Shown: positions 1-12,484, counted from the first letter of the stretch. The stretch is DNA of 64,000 bases from Taeniopygia guttata (GCF_048771995.1 NC_133063.1:63003810-63067809), one strand, 5' to 3'. Numbers and translations: made by a program. Notes: generated by a model from the letters alone, not told the origin.

Positions 1-1264
1 ACAGAGCTTTGTGCCGCAAATACTCTTCCAAGCATTTCACTGCAAAAGGGTCGACATCAGTGTCGAACTTATTAGCAAATAAGTGGTGGTTTCGTAGCAT
101 CCAGTTCAAGTCTCCTACTCCAAAAACACAGACAGAGCGAATGTGAACTCCACTGCATGGTGGGTAGGGTGCACCTTTGGACACATCACCTTCAAAGTAT
201 TGCCATTTGACAAACCTGGCCAGTGCATTCATGTCAGAAACATCATACTTGTCACTGGAAGAAAACGCACCTGGAACTTCAGGGATTCTCTGAATTGTTG
301 CCCACAGGTACTCATCGGGGCTGTAAGTATCTTTTGCCCACTCAATGAACTTAAGTATTTTGCTGTTTTCTAGTACATATTCTACAAAGCTCCTGCTAAC
401 TACAAAATAGGCACTGCCAGAAAAAACTGGAGTACTGAGAGGTGGTAGTTGTTTGTCTATGCCTGTGTTCTTTATTTTACCGTCAATAATCTCATGGTGT
501 TTTTTCCACCTTACTTCTTTATAAACAGGCATTTTTTCTGTTTCCAAGCTGTTTTCACCCTTAAGGGCTTTTAATTTCTCTACTATTTCCTGGTTGGTCT
601 TTATAGGAAAGTCCATACCACATAGGTTTATTAGGTATTTCCAGTTTGAACTTCTTCTGTAGAGATCTTTCATGCAGTTAATGTCTGCCTGCACTCTGCT
701 CCATGAAGCATATACCACACTCTCTAACTGGCTGGAAATAAAGACATTATCAAAACATGAGACTATTCCCTTCACAGCAGCAAAAAATGATTCTGGAGAC
801 TTTTTGTCTACATGAATGCAATAAAAATTCTGCGGAGCATAGATTGATCTTAGAAGTCTATCGAGCATCTCAATTTTGTGATAAACCACAATTGAGTAAG
901 CAATTGGAAATTCTGCTTCTTCGTTGCTGAGAGGTTCCATAATGTATTTCCTAGTCTTGGTGAAGGAGGCACAGTCTGCAGTCATGTTAATATAATCATC
1001 TGTTGTTAGTCTGGGGCGTTTCTTAAATGACACTGATAATGCCTCAAGCTGTACCTTTTGTATTTCTTCTATATCCCCCTCAATAATCTTGGTGCAGTTA
1101 ACATTGCTAATAGGATCTTCTTTTGTTAGCTCCAGATGTCTCCGATTTAGGAAGTCTTCTTTCTGGTTAACTTTCAAAACTGAAATTATTACTAAAATGA
1201 GAGTTAGCCCCAAGAAAAGCCTGAAGCGCGAGTTGTGGCAAAACCGTAATTTCCTCTTCAGCAT
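1..1264 (-). CDS. GCNT1: GCNT1, core 2 beta-1,6-N-acetylglucosaminyltransferase (3' end cut by window)
   Basis: Golgi type II membrane enzyme (GT14 family) that adds beta-1,6-GlcNAc to core 1 O-glycans to make core 2. The minus strand from an ATG at 1264 gives 421 uninterrupted codons to the window edge; human GCNT1 is 428 residues, so only a few C-terminal codons are missing. Visible: a short basic cytoplasmic tail (MLKRKLRF), a signal anchor at about residues 16-30, two N-glycosylation sequons (NCT at 56, NMT at 93), and the luminal cysteines of the family (57, 98, 149, 170, 197, 215, 370, 379, 411). The SPDEYLWATIQRIPEVPG block at 315-332 carries the glutamate (E318 here) that corresponds to the proposed catalytic base. 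Residues 119-131 and 353-370 are nearly identical to my recollection of the human protein. The whole reading frame is in one exon, as in mammals. The start is chosen because it gives the expected tail-anchor topology and lies 26 bases after a splice acceptor. No disruption is seen. Confidence 0.97.
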   Translation of the reverse strand, partial: MLKRKLRFCHNSRFRLFLGLTLILVIISVLKVNQKEDFLNRRHLELTKEDPISNVNCTKIIEGDIEEIQKVQLEALSVSFKKRPRLTTDDYINMTADCASFTKTRKYIMEPLSNEEAEFPIAYSIVVYHKIEMLDRLLRSIYAPQNFYCIHVDKKSPESFFAAVKGIVSCFDNVFISSQLESVVYASWSRVQADINCMKDLYRRSSNWKYLINLCGMDFPIKTNQEIVEKLKALKGENSLETEKMPVYKEVRWKKHHEIIDGKIKNTGIDKQLPPLSTPVFSGSAYFVVSRSFVEYVLENSKILKFIEWAKDTYSPDEYLWATIQRIPEVPGAFSSSDKYDVSDMNALARFVKWQYFEGDVSKGAPYPPCSGVHIRSVCVFGVGDLNWMLRNHHLFANKFDTDVDPFAVKCLEEYLRHKAL

Positions 1265-1290
1265 TTCAAATATCAGGTAGCTTTGCAGGG
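1265..1290 (-). other. GCNT1: 5' UTR part of the GCNT1 coding exon, with splice acceptor
   Basis: On the minus strand the sequence upstream of the GCNT1 ATG ends in a run of T followed by AG at 1292-1291, a good acceptor. The exon would start at 1290 and carry 26 noncoding bases before the ATG. This matches the family pattern of noncoding 5' exons spliced to one coding exon. Confidence 0.65.
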
Positions 1291-4158
1291 CTAAAAAAAA
1301 ATATCCTCTTCTCTATTCATAAGAGCTTCAACAACTTCCAAAAAAATTTTGTTTCTCAGGATTTTGGCAAATTTTTCAGGGAAATGGAAGGAAAAATCCT
1401 AAAACAAAATGGAATATGATGGTCATTCTTAGACTAAAAGGTTTCTTTAAAAAACTAGTAATTAATAATTGCATTCTTATTTAGTGACAGTAAAAAGCTG
1501 AATAATTCAGCCAAAAATACTCTGTTGAAAATTAAAAACTAACAAACAATTTTTTAATAGAAAAACGCTGGGAGAAGCATAGTTTTCATGAAACTGCCAC
1601 AGTACTAACACTACAAACCAAAGTTCAATAAGAAAATAGAGGTGATTTAGTTGCATCTAAAACAAAATTGAAGTCAGATACACTACTGAAAGGCAAGCAT
1701 TTCGTGTTAATTCATGCTTCAGAGCCTGACAAGAATGTTTAATACCAACTTCAGGGTTGACATAGATTTCTTTATCATTAAACTTACCACTCACTTCCTG
1801 GATGGCAGTCATGCCTTAGTTCTCACTGGCAAAGAAGTCCCTGCAGCCTTTCAAGATCTTTATGTGAGACAGTCTCTTCAACATCCTTCATATGAGTTTA
1901 GAAATACCACTAGGGAAGAGCTGATGAGAAGGGCAAGGAAAAAAGTTATTACATCAGGGCATCTCAATTTTCAGAGTTGTGAGAAAAGCTGTTACTGAAT
2001 TGCTGAAATAGGTTTATAAAGTAAGAGGCAATACTTACGACCTCTATCTCAAGCTGATTTGTATCAGGTCACTGCAAGTGCACTTATTTAGTGCACAGCT
2101 GTGTTGCATTACCATCATTTAAACACGCTTGTTCTTCTTATTCAGCAATTACTTCTATGTGGAGGTATGCTGCAATGTTGGATTGCAACAAGATTTCTAG
2201 CCAATTTTATTTTCTACTTTACTGCACAAGCACTAGATAATTTTTGTTTGTTAGTTCTGTTACTCTTTAAGCACTTGTTTTTCTGTTTCTGTTCTGTGAA
2301 CAGAATCACTCCAGTTGTGCAGCAGCTACAGCTGTAGCTGTTGAGAATATTAGAACTGTTTTGCAGAACTGTGTGTCTTTTATTTTCTTTTTAAGTACTA
2401 TGTCATGCAGGTAAATTGATCAAGAACAGGATATCCTTAAATAACCTACACTGCTACTCAGATGCTACTTCTAATCACAAATTCACTGCCTAATAATTTA
2501 GTGCAGGTTTGAATTTCAAACCAGCCTCTAATTGCAAAGGCCTACACAGTTTACAGAGAATGTCTTCCAAAACATGAATATTTAAGTTTATGAAATATAA
2601 AGTATTTAAGAGATACACAGCTTCTTACATTTTTACTACTTTCAAGAAAAAAGACAGTGCCTCAGAATAACTTTTTAACTGGTAAGAAACTCTGTTCAAG
2701 AAAAGTAAGTGTGTATTGTGTCCACTGCTGTGTTTTGCTATAGGTTGTTCAGCATAAGAATTTTCTTTTTCCCCATATTCTCTTTAAGCTACCCCAGGAT
2801 CATTTTAAGTTTTAATTTCTAAACTGTGGCTCTTAAGCTGCTACTTGCTGATCTTAGAACAGGTGCATGTAGGAAACTGAGGCATGGCATCACAGAGTTG
2901 TTCCTTAGTAATGCTGCTTGGAATGCACTACACATTGGGTCCACCACTATGCCCATGGCACTGCAAACTGACTGCAGGTGGGAGGAAGGTGTGGAACACT
3001 GCACAAATGCCTAGCACAGCTATGAGAATTAGGAACTACTATAGTCAAATATATTGTATTTCAAGCCAACAGCAGGCAGAGACCACAAAGTAGACACAAA
3101 TTTGTCACTAGCAGCATGATATAAACATTTTATTTACACTGAAGTGTACTTTGTTTTTGGAATTACAATGGTAAATATTTTATCCTGCATTTCTTATCTA
3201 TTTTAAGGAAGGCAGTATATTTTTCACGTACAGTGAAGTCAAACTGGAAGAAGATTTAAAATGGAAAACTTAAGAAAAGTAGCCCAGTGAGCTAGCATGC
3301 AATTACAGTGGCAAGCACACAGAGGGAAATTTTAACAATGATGTCCTTACACTTTGAATTTAAAAAAGAATTAAAAACAAAATTCCAGAATTCTGTTATT
3401 CAATTTGCAATGTGTCATCGAACCCAGTCACATAATTTAGAATATATTTTAACACACTTTGTAACTTATCACACACTTTTGTACTTGATGTCCTGCTTGT
3501 TTGCACTAGTAGATCTAATGCTCCAAAAATAATATTCATCACATATTAAACTAACAAAGGAAGGAGACTAAATATGTGATAGTGTTCATTGCTTATATCT
3601 TTTCATAGGATGAAGCCTCTGATACTGCTTAACCTTCAATTACTGTATTCTGCCTACCAACTTAAAAATTAAGATGTTTCTAGAACTTAAAGTGCACTTC
3701 AAATACAGTTATATTTGTGATACGTTAGCTGATAGACATTGGAATCCTTTCTTTAGGCTGTTAGCACTATTATTTTATCCTATTCTTAGTTTTCATAGGA
3801 GCATTGAGAAGCATTTTATTGCACTGAGACATAACACACTCAAGAAGATTACCAACTCATCACTGTCCCAGTAGAGGGAGATGGTCTTAATTGAAAGTGA
3901 CCATGGCTGTCTTCACCTTCTAAAATTTTCAAAGAATAAAACTTGCTAAGAAGTCTTTCCTGCTCCCATTTTAGAATAGAACTTAGTTGAGTGTAGGATA
4001 AAGAATCCCATTCAGAAAGAATGGGATTCTTGTACACCCAGCTGGGTGCAATTCCTCTTTTGTTCAGAGCTCAGAATAATCAGACACGGCATTTTCATGA
4101 TACCAAAATGAGAGATCTGCAAACATTTACACATTAACATGGCTCTTATCTTTATAAT

Positions 4159-4207
4159 TTTTCCCCTGTAAATTTCTCAGTGAAATTCTTTTCCCCTGTA
4201 AATTTCT
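4159..4207. repeat. Short direct duplication, 19-bp unit
   Basis: A 19-bp word beginning ttttcccctgtaaattt occurs at 4159-4177 and again at 4189-4207, with 11 bases between. It is a local direct repeat with no other function visible. Confidence 0.7.
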
Positions 4208-4924
4208 TTCACTGGCATACTCCTTCCTCAGACCAACTTTAATAGTAAGTAACTATTTATTTATGCTCACAATTTCAAAGTCCTAAAATCTGATCATTTC
4301 CCATTCACAAAAGCTGATCTTTACAGGGTAAGATTTGTTGCCTTTCATCTAATAATACACCTAATACACTTAGTGAGCATAGAACACTCATTAATATAGT
4401 TTCAGATTACATTCAGTTAAGCTTTTTTAACATCACTAAAACTTTAGCTCTGCACAGCCTTAGTGCACTCACTAGAGAATTATCTTGCACTGTGGGAGAG
4501 GTGGAGGAAGGTTTGCAAAGCTATGGAGGAAATGCTTCATTTGGCAGCCTTTGTCTTGCTCTCAAATGAGCTTCAGTTGCAGAATTTACATACCTGACCC
4601 AATTCCTTTTTCAACTGCTTTCTCCTCAAGTCAAAATCTGTACTTCTGAAGAAGTCATCGTTGAAAGGGAAAACTTACAGCCGTTGCTGGTAGTTGGGGG
4701 AGTCAGTAGAAACGCTGAGTTAGCTGCCCACTTCCCTCTTTCCTGCCAAAGATAGTCTTTATTCCTGTCTACAAACTGTCTACAAACTGTATGGTATGAC
4801 TAAACAAAACCAAGGTAATTTCAGCTTGATTTCTAGCAAACACAAAATTCCAAGAGAAACCTAGGTCTTCAAAACAAAGGAAAAAACCCCACTAGACATT
4901 TTACAACAGTATACCAGAGCTTGG

Positions 4925-5300
4925 AGGGAGACCAGAGCTGGCATGGAAGTTTTGTGCAGACAGGCTGGACTGGAGCTAGCTGCTGGTCCTACAAATGAGG
5001 ATGCTTGTGAGGGTGCACAGCCAGCAGGGCACTGCTACTCCAGCAGCCAGGACACCAGGCTCTGGCCACTGACACAGCACAACCTCTGCAGCTTCACTGC
5101 ACCACTGCTCTGGCACCATGATGTGCTGCTGGTGGAAGGAGCAACCCCACTCCCATCCCTGGCACCCACACATTGGGCCAGGAGGACAGATCCAACCAGA
5201 CAGCCTCTGGGAATCTCTCCAGCCAGTGAGGCCCGAAGATGGATTTGTCGCGAAGTGCTAACATATCTAGAATGCTTCAAAGTGCACACATCCTGTAGTT
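4925..5300. other. GC-richer island of unknown origin
   Basis: About 375 bp rich in CAG/CTG and clearly more GC-rich than its flanks, with edges that look fairly sharp. It is open for 140 codons on the plus strand and partly open on the minus strand, but the translations resemble no family I know. It could be an old unrecognised repeat, a retrocopy fragment or a noncoding exon. Confidence 0.35.
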
Positions 5301-7865
5301 ACTACAATTACCATGCTTCCATTCAGATTCAGTTATGCAGAACATTCCTTCTGATGAGGCAGTGATTTTCAAAGCAGTAAGCAGCTTGTATAAAAACAAC
5401 ATGTATAAACACAAACATGCATAAACACAAAGACAGACTTCGTGGACTGCAGAGATCTGCCAGGCACAGAAGTCATTTACTCAGCTTTCCAGGACACCAA
5501 GCAGCACAATCTTGAAAGCAGATATGCCTGTAAATCAGTCCAAGAACTCATATTTGTTCTGTTAGATAGTATTGAGTCTTGAGTCTTAGTGAAAATGAGA
5601 ACTGGTCATAAGCTGCATAGTTGGCTTACAATAAATCTTTATGGGACCCTTAATTCTGAAATCATATGCAGCAGGGTTTTATGTGGGCTTCATGTGTCAG
5701 TTGTCCGCAACACACTGTAGGAGTAGATGCTTCTCCTTCAGAGGTGCTCAAGAAAACAATAAAAAGGGAAAATACATTATCTTTTTACAGAAAAATCCCC
5801 AATGCATTTATAGTCCTTTTTCAACTTGGAAGACAGCTTTAAACAAAATTCCACAAGTGACTAGTACTGCTACATATACCACTACATGGAAATTAAATAA
5901 AAGAGAGTAGCAGTAGACAACTGTTTTTTCAGAGCTAAAAAAATACAGAAATAAATTCAAACCTCCAGGTTATTTGAAGATATTATATTCAATTGTTAGA
6001 TATCTAACACTCTGAAATATTTCTGTTTCAAAAAATTAGTAACACTCACATGAACATACACTCTGTGTAGACTGTAAATTGAAAAAACAGTCAGTGTTAC
6101 TAGCCTTTCTAGTACTCTCTTATACTACTGTATCATGTAAACCTTCTGCAGAACAGTTCAAAATCTGATTACTTTTTCCAATCCTTTCCGTCCATAGATA
6201 CCCCATAGATTGAGCTAACAATAAGGAATTTCAACTAAGAGTAAAGATGTTATGGCAAAGTCACTCAGTGACCAGTTCCTATCTCAAGAAGCCCATGACT
6301 CTTAGTATGGACAAAAATACAGGTTTTACCTTTAGGCTACTAACACTGGAAGTACAAATCATAAAACAAAAAATAATGAAATCTTTAAGCTAATGTTGGC
6401 CAATTTAACATGCAGTAGAACTGCCCGGTGCTCCTCAAGGTAATTTGTACACTTTGTCTACTTCAAGATAAAACACACACTTTTTTTACATTATTCTAAA
6501 GTAGGACCTATAATCATCAGGAAGAGCACTCCTCATGCCCACATAAAAAATTTTGCTCATTGCTGCCTTAGGACAATGCTGTATTTCATAATGGGACACA
6601 CTGGCAGGAAAGGTAGTCTGTAAAACCAGAAGGAAGGTGGAAGGAAGAAGCTGTCAAATTTTTGAGTACTGGGATCCCTCTTCAAGCACAACATAGAAAA
6701 TATTCTGAGATTTTTTAAGCCCTATGGAGAAGCCAGCATTTTAAAGCCATATCTACAGTTATAACTCATCAGTGAGCTAAAGAATCATCAGTGAACTTCC
6801 TGATATATTTTATCACAGTTTTCCAAGATTAGGTTTCTGTTTGTTTTATTAACTTCTTTTAACAGCACCAAAATTATCCTATGAATAACAATGCTGCACA
6901 TTGCAAAAAGTGGTGTCTCTGGAGCTATGAAGTTTACCTAACACTTGAAAGTTACTTCACTTGTATTACTGGGTAAGATACACTTTTGTGGCACTACATT
7001 TTTTCGTTTTTTCTAAGACAGAATTCTATGTTGATAGGTGTTTTCAGTTTCAGGAGATTATGAACCAGAGTAAAGGGAGAACTTTTAAATTATGTTGAAA
7101 TCCAAAGCAAAACTGAGAGGGATTATTTAAAAAATGAAATTAACTATTTTAATAAGACTAGCAGTGGGTTTTCTAATGTGGAAACAAAATTGGAAAGCAG
7201 GATTTTGCTCAGTAAACATAGTATTTTCAGCAAATAGACTGTAAATCTTTAGCTTGTATGTCTGCCTTGTATTTGATTTATGTTAGAAAAAAAAAAAAAG
7301 GCAGACTTGGCAAAGGTATTCATCCGGATTTTTAGCAACTTTTGGCTCTTCTGGCCTCAGGAAGTTAGTGTTATCCCAGATAATTCAGATTATTGTAGGA
7401 AAGACATTATGCTGGTAACTGGTATACACTATAGGCAGAATAGCTAATCATTGAGGAAAAAATACTTTCTTTTGTATACACCTATTTTCAAAAGCAATCT
7501 AAGTGATCTCCAGCTTGAGATACAAATACTGCACTGTTTTTCACAAAGATTTTCAAGCTGAAAGACAGAAAAGCTAAATTTGTCCCCTCTTCTCTCATTA
7601 CCATTTCTGACTCTCATTCTTGTCAGCTCTGTGGTCAAATACCTCATATTCCATTAAAAATTAAATTTAAAATAGCAGACTCCAAAATGGCAATTCCCTC
7701 CTGCTGCCACTCCTCCTCTTTCCCACAAAGAAGTCCACTTTTCTGAGCTGAAAGAAGGCAAAGTGCCAGAGCATAACTGAGTCTCCTGTCAGCCTTCTCT
7801 TTCAGTCCTCTCACCCAACCTGGGCGACAAAAAATCCCCTATTTACAATCTTCTAACTAGTTGGG

Positions 7866-7933
7866 AGTTTTTTGGGGGTTTTTTTGGTTTTTTTTTTGGT
7901 TTTTTTTTTTGGGTTTTTTTTTTTTTTTTTTTT
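7866..7933. repeat. T-rich low-complexity tract with G interruptions
   Basis: Almost pure T on the plus strand, broken only by short G runs (up to five G) and ending in a T run of about 20. It lies 63 bases before a pure A run, so the two can pair as inverted arms. Confidence 0.9.
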
Positions 7934-7996
7934 AATTCTGACCAAAAAGAACTTTTTTTTCAGGGTTTTCCCAGTTACATTGAGTTAAAGACAGGG

Positions 7997-8020
7997 AAAA
8001 AAAAAAAAAAAAAAAAAAAA
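7997..8020. repeat. A24 homopolymer
   Basis: Twenty-four consecutive A on the plus strand. There is no clear target-site duplication or retrocopy body upstream, so I do not call it a retroposon tail. Confidence 0.9.
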
Positions 8021-8199
8021 GCAGCACAACCTACAACTGCAACACCTCAAGAGCATCACGAAACCTTAAACCCTGTTCTCGCTAGCAGATTTCCCACCAA
8101 GCGAACACCCAGCCCGGAGGGCAGCAGCCTACCCGGGGCTCTCTGCATGCACTGCCGCGGGAAAAGGCGAACGGAAGGTCGGAAGGCAGACAGAGAGTG

Positions 8200-8470
8200 G
8201 GGAAACAAAACAAACTACGAAAAAAGGAGGTGTGACAGGGAAAAAGCAGGGGAAGAAGGGGGAAAGGGAAATGAGAAGAACAGGGGAAAGAAAGAAGAAA
8301 AAGGACATAAGTGGAACCAAAAAGGAGAGGAGAGAGGGGAAGTGGGGGCGGGGGGGGAGGGTTGGAGGAGAGAGAGAGGAAGGGAAAGAAGGGGAGAGAG
8401 GGAAAGGAGTAAGGAAAGAAAAAAGAGATGGGGAGAAAAGAAGAAAAGAAGGCAAAAAAGGACAGAGGCA
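8200..8470. repeat. Polypurine (GA-rich) tract
   Basis: About 270 bp in which the plus strand is almost all A and G, with a few isolated pyrimidines. Motifs such as gggaaag, gagagagagg and aaagaagaaaa recur without a strict unit. It abuts the CpG island at 8480. On the minus strand, the sense strand of GCNT1, it is a polypyrimidine tract. Long open frames here come only from composition. Confidence 0.9.
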
Positions 8471-8479
8471 CAGCAGACG

Positions 8480-9080
8480 CGTCTCCCTGCCCTTGAGTGC
8501 AGCACCTGCCCGACGATACGGCGGCTCCTGGAGTAATACGGCGAGGCACCGCAGGGAACGGCGCCCAGGAACAGCGATGCTCCGGACCAGCCCGCGCAGC
8601 CGCCCGCCTCGGGACCGCTCCCGGTACGTCCGCAGCCCCAGGTGCGCAGCAGCCCAGGGGCACGCACGGAGCCCGGCCACCTCCCCGGCGGGCGCGGCCC
8701 GGGCCGGGCTCGGCTCCTGCCCCGGGCTCCGGTCCCCGCCCGGCCCCACCCGCGGGCCCCGGCCCGGCCTCCGCGGCGCCCAGCGCCCCGCCCCTGCCCC
8801 CCGCGCCCCGCCCGGCCGCGCCTCACACACGGGACCGCGGCAACCGCGCTTGTTTATCCTTTGGTACTTTCTCTAACGCTTCCTCCTCAGTGCCGGCAGC
8901 GCCGGAACCCGCGCAGGACCGGATCCCCGCGGCTCACGGGGTCGCAGGGCCGCCTCGTGGGCCCAGCCCCAATCGACCGCGCACCCGCCGGGGCCGGGGC
9001 CGGGGCCGGGGCTGGGCGGGCTCGGGGGGCTGTGGCAGCCGCGCCTGGGCGAGCGGGGCCGGCTGGGACTCGCCCGCTGC
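8480..9080. promoter_or_regulatory. CpG island, probable GCNT1 promoter
   Basis: GC-rich sequence with dense CpG, in sharp contrast to the AT-rich flanks. It contains many GC boxes and G runs. No coding exon is recognised in or next to it. The nearest gene facing away from it is GCNT1 (minus strand, coding exon 7.2 kb away), whose coding exon has an upstream acceptor and so needs a 5' exon. A GCNT1 promoter is the simplest reading; a noncoding RNA promoter is the alternative. Confidence 0.6.
8988..9020 (+). repeat. GGGGCC hexanucleotide repeat / G-run array
   Basis: Four GGGG runs at 8990, 8996, 9002 and 9008, each separated by CC, followed by two GGG runs at 9014 and 9018 and a further G6 a few bases later. 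This meets the usual pattern for a G-quadruplex on the plus strand. Confidence 0.9.
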
Positions 9081-12000
9081 TGCGAGGGGCTTGGAACAGC
9101 TCCGTGAGGGAGCATCGAGAGACGGAAGGGAAGGTGGAGTGGCTGGGAAGCGGTGCACGAAACTTGCAGCGGTGAAGAGTAAGATGTGCCTAGGCAGAGT
9201 GTGAAGAAGATTCTGATTTCTTGTTCTCTTTGTCACTTCAAATATCTGTCGGACGATAAACTTAGTCCACGGGGTGTGGAGAGCTGTGAAAGATGAAGGT
9301 GGAGCTTAGGGGCAAGCCCCTTATTATTTTGAGGAAGTACTTTGAAAGAAAACAGAAAATTAAATTTTAAGGAAATAAAAAGTTCAAAGAGAGCATGTGC
9401 TGCATTAAAAAACCCCAAGTACTGCAGCCTGCAGCAGCTTGAACAGTGCTTACAGAATTCCTCAAATATCCTTGCCCTTCACCATTATCTGGCGTGCAGC
9501 TTGATTTGGCAGCTGGAGGCACACATAATGAACTCTCCTGGCCATTTCTCATCCCAGTCATGAGATTGTATTGAGAGGTCTTGCATCTGCACTGATCAAG
9601 AGACTGGAAGCTAACAAGAAAATGAGGTTAGCTTTCAAGGCTCTTATTGGAACACATTGCCAACAAAAGAGGGAATTGTCTCGACACATCAGATCCATCC
9701 ACATGGATCAGACAGCTTATTTTAGGAATGAATTGCAACGTCTCAAATTTTCATCATCATGTTGTCAAGATAATGTTTAATATTCTTGGTAAAGAATGAG
9801 TGTGTAACTAGATAAAGAATTTGTGCTAGGTAGAACTAGGTAAAGAATTAGTGTGTAGCATGCCAGCTTGGCAGTTCTCCCTTTTTCCCCTTTTCCTGAC
9901 AGATGTGAGGGGAAATATGCTTTTCTAGTGTGTCTGTTATTTATAGGGCTGAACTTCTTGTTCAGTTCTGATTGTTCATGGATCACCATGGCCAAAAGGC
10001 CTTTTATCTGTAAACCCAGCAGAGGCTGGTAAGAGAGTTTCTAGCAGGAGACAGAAATCTGGGGTAGTGGGCTGATTTCCTACTTGTTTTCCCATGAAGA
10101 GTAATGTTATATAATTACTAAAGATTTATTATTATAGACAGTGACTGTGTCTTGTTTGTCTTCTGTGTAAATGAGAAAAATAAATCATAACGTAAATTTA
10201 AGTATTTGTTCTCTTGCTAAACTGCCTGCAAGAGATCACAATATTTCAATTGCATTACAAGCAGTAGAGCTGAACACCAGTATTCTTAAGAGTATGAATT
10301 GGGTAAGCTTTAGGGGCAGGTGTTTACTCTGTTTTCCATCCACCCTGCCCTAATTACTTAAAAAGTTACTGATGCAAAGATGTCTGATGCAAAGTCACCA
10401 ACTAGAGTTGATATATATTGTTGCACTAACAAAGTACTGTCTAACAAGTACTTCCTGTGGAGAGAAAAAGGCATTAAAGTCATTACTGCGTGTAATTATT
10501 TCAGGTAGAGGACTGAAGTTAAGAAGTCTGTTATTCTCTAACTTTGGCACAAGTAAAAAATTGAGTTCTCTGTACACTGACATAATTACAGAGGTTGTGA
10601 TCCTTGGCTGACCATGCTGGCAGGGACGCATCATGTTTTTAGTGCATCTTTGTGACATTTCAAGGGCTGTGTTTCACTTATGGTTCTGTCATGGATAATT
10701 TTGTTAGCTGTTCCTGGAAAAAAAAAAAAAAAATGAAGTGGGTTTGTGCATAGTCACCTAGTTTTTACTCGTCTTACCTTGAGTCTGGAATATGAAGATG
10801 ACAGTGTCCACAAGGTGCACTTTATGCCACGTGACTGGTAAGTGACAGATGTGACTGTATGGCAACTGTAAAACATAAGAAAAAAGTTATGTTGTTCACA
10901 ATTTTGGAATTACTGACAGACAAAACAATAGAAAAAAGTGGAACTTAGAGGCCAAATAAAGGCAAAAGTGAACAAAAAGTAAGTTACAAATATGGCAAAT
11001 TTAAAATCCATAGATGATTTTGCTGTGAATTTTGATTGGTTTGAATGAAATCAGTTTGTACATGAATATTTGATTGATGAGGTAAGACTAACAATCCAGT
11101 GAGAACAAGTACATGCAACCAACATTGAGAAAGTTTCAAAAATAGTTTTCTGTGCATGGCTAAACTTAACATAGTTATGGTGCAGGAAATATGGAGTAAA
11201 TGTATTTCACATAAGAAGTCCAGCTGTCTCAAAGATACACTTTCTCTAATTTGATACTAGTATCTCATTTGTAATTTGACAGCTATCTCCAGGATTTTAG
11301 GCTTTTTCTTGGAAAACAAAGTATACAAAATGTTTCTAAATACCTTAGTTTTTTTTTTTTTATATATACTATGTAGAAAGTTCAAGTGGTAGAGAATTTT
11401 TTAGTCATGCTTACTGCTAATTCTTGTAGTTTTTCTAGTTTTAAGGAAGTATAGATTCCTTTTTTTGAAATGTCAGACAGCAGACTAGCATTTTGCAATA
11501 AGACCTTCCCTACTAACCTTTTTAATAAATTACTTGTCTAACTTTTTCTGTCATGTAATATAAATTTCTTGTGATAATAAAATAAAATGTAAAGTATATT
11601 TCTTCTGATAATTCAGACCTAACATTAAAAAGATGCAATAATATCTATCCTCAGATAGACGGGAGATCTGAACCTCAGTTTTCATTCCTGCTAGGGCTTA
11701 AAGGTTTCTTCATAGAGTGTGATTTTACTGCATTAGCCTTCTCTAAGGAAAGAGTTGCTCCAATCCAGAATTTTTTATTATCTTCTCCATAAACATCCCT
11801 AGCAACATTTACCTTTGTTGTAAAGTTTATGAGACTTAATGTTCTTGTCTTAGACTTGCAATTCTGCTTGCTCTGTACCTGAGTAGGAGAAAAGAGTAAT
11901 CTTCAATTTGCAGATGAACCCTTGAAGGCTGAACCCCCACATAAATCGGGGGTGGGGGTGGAGTGTGCCAAAAATGCAAACACCATGCACTGAAGTAAAA

Positions 12001-12480
12001 GGTGCAAAGAAGATGATTACAGCTGCCAAAACCATTTTAACACAAAATACTGTCTGACAGAAGGAAGACACCTCAACCCATATTTGAAAATAAAGAAAAG
12101 CATGTCTAAAGCACATTGGAGTACTCTACTCTTTGGAACTAAACGTCTACTGATATGGGTCAATATTAATTTGTGGGGACAAGAGTGGCTCATGCCTAAA
12201 GTTCATTACGGAAGGTCATGTTTTATTCCTCAGACTATGTGCAATACATATAGAAAATACTATTTCACTTTACCTATTGTGTGCTTACATAGAATTCTGG
12301 TACTGTTTGAGAGGCACATTTTTCAGGTAAGTTTAAAATAGTTTAATATGAAATAAACAAGTTTAATATGAATGGACTGTGTCAATACTGCATGATCAAG
12401 GAGATGCTAGGACAAATTTCTTCCAGGACACTGGCTGGCAGTTGGTACCCTGAGTTCCCAAAATTACTGTAAAGCATACC
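9080..12480. other. Noncoding intergenic sequence
   Basis: AT-rich beyond the island edge, with frequent stops. I see no exon, RNA gene or recognisable repeat apart from short homopolymers (A run near 10719, T run near 11349). Confidence 0.6.
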
Positions 12481-12484
12481 TTGG

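Larger units (their letters stand above)
1293..7850 (-). other. Probable GCNT1 5' intron(s), noncoding
   Basis: AT-rich sequence with many stops in all frames. I recognise no coding exon, RNA gene or known repeat, apart from the short duplication near 4160 and the GC-richer block at 4925-5300. If the CpG island at 8.5-9.1 kb is the GCNT1 promoter, this stretch is intron and may hold unrecognised noncoding exons. Confidence 0.4.

Noticed and set aside
4943-5365. A 140-codon open frame on the plus strand
   Set aside because: No recognisable domain, the opposite strand is also partly open, and no splice or promoter context is seen. Kept only as an unidentified block.
7997-8020. A24 run as the tail of a retrocopy
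   Set aside because: No recognisable gene body or flanking target-site duplication precedes it.
8082-9236. Long open frames on both strands, up to 235 codons
   Set aside because: They come from GC-rich and purine-rich composition in the CpG island; the translations are low-complexity and match no family.
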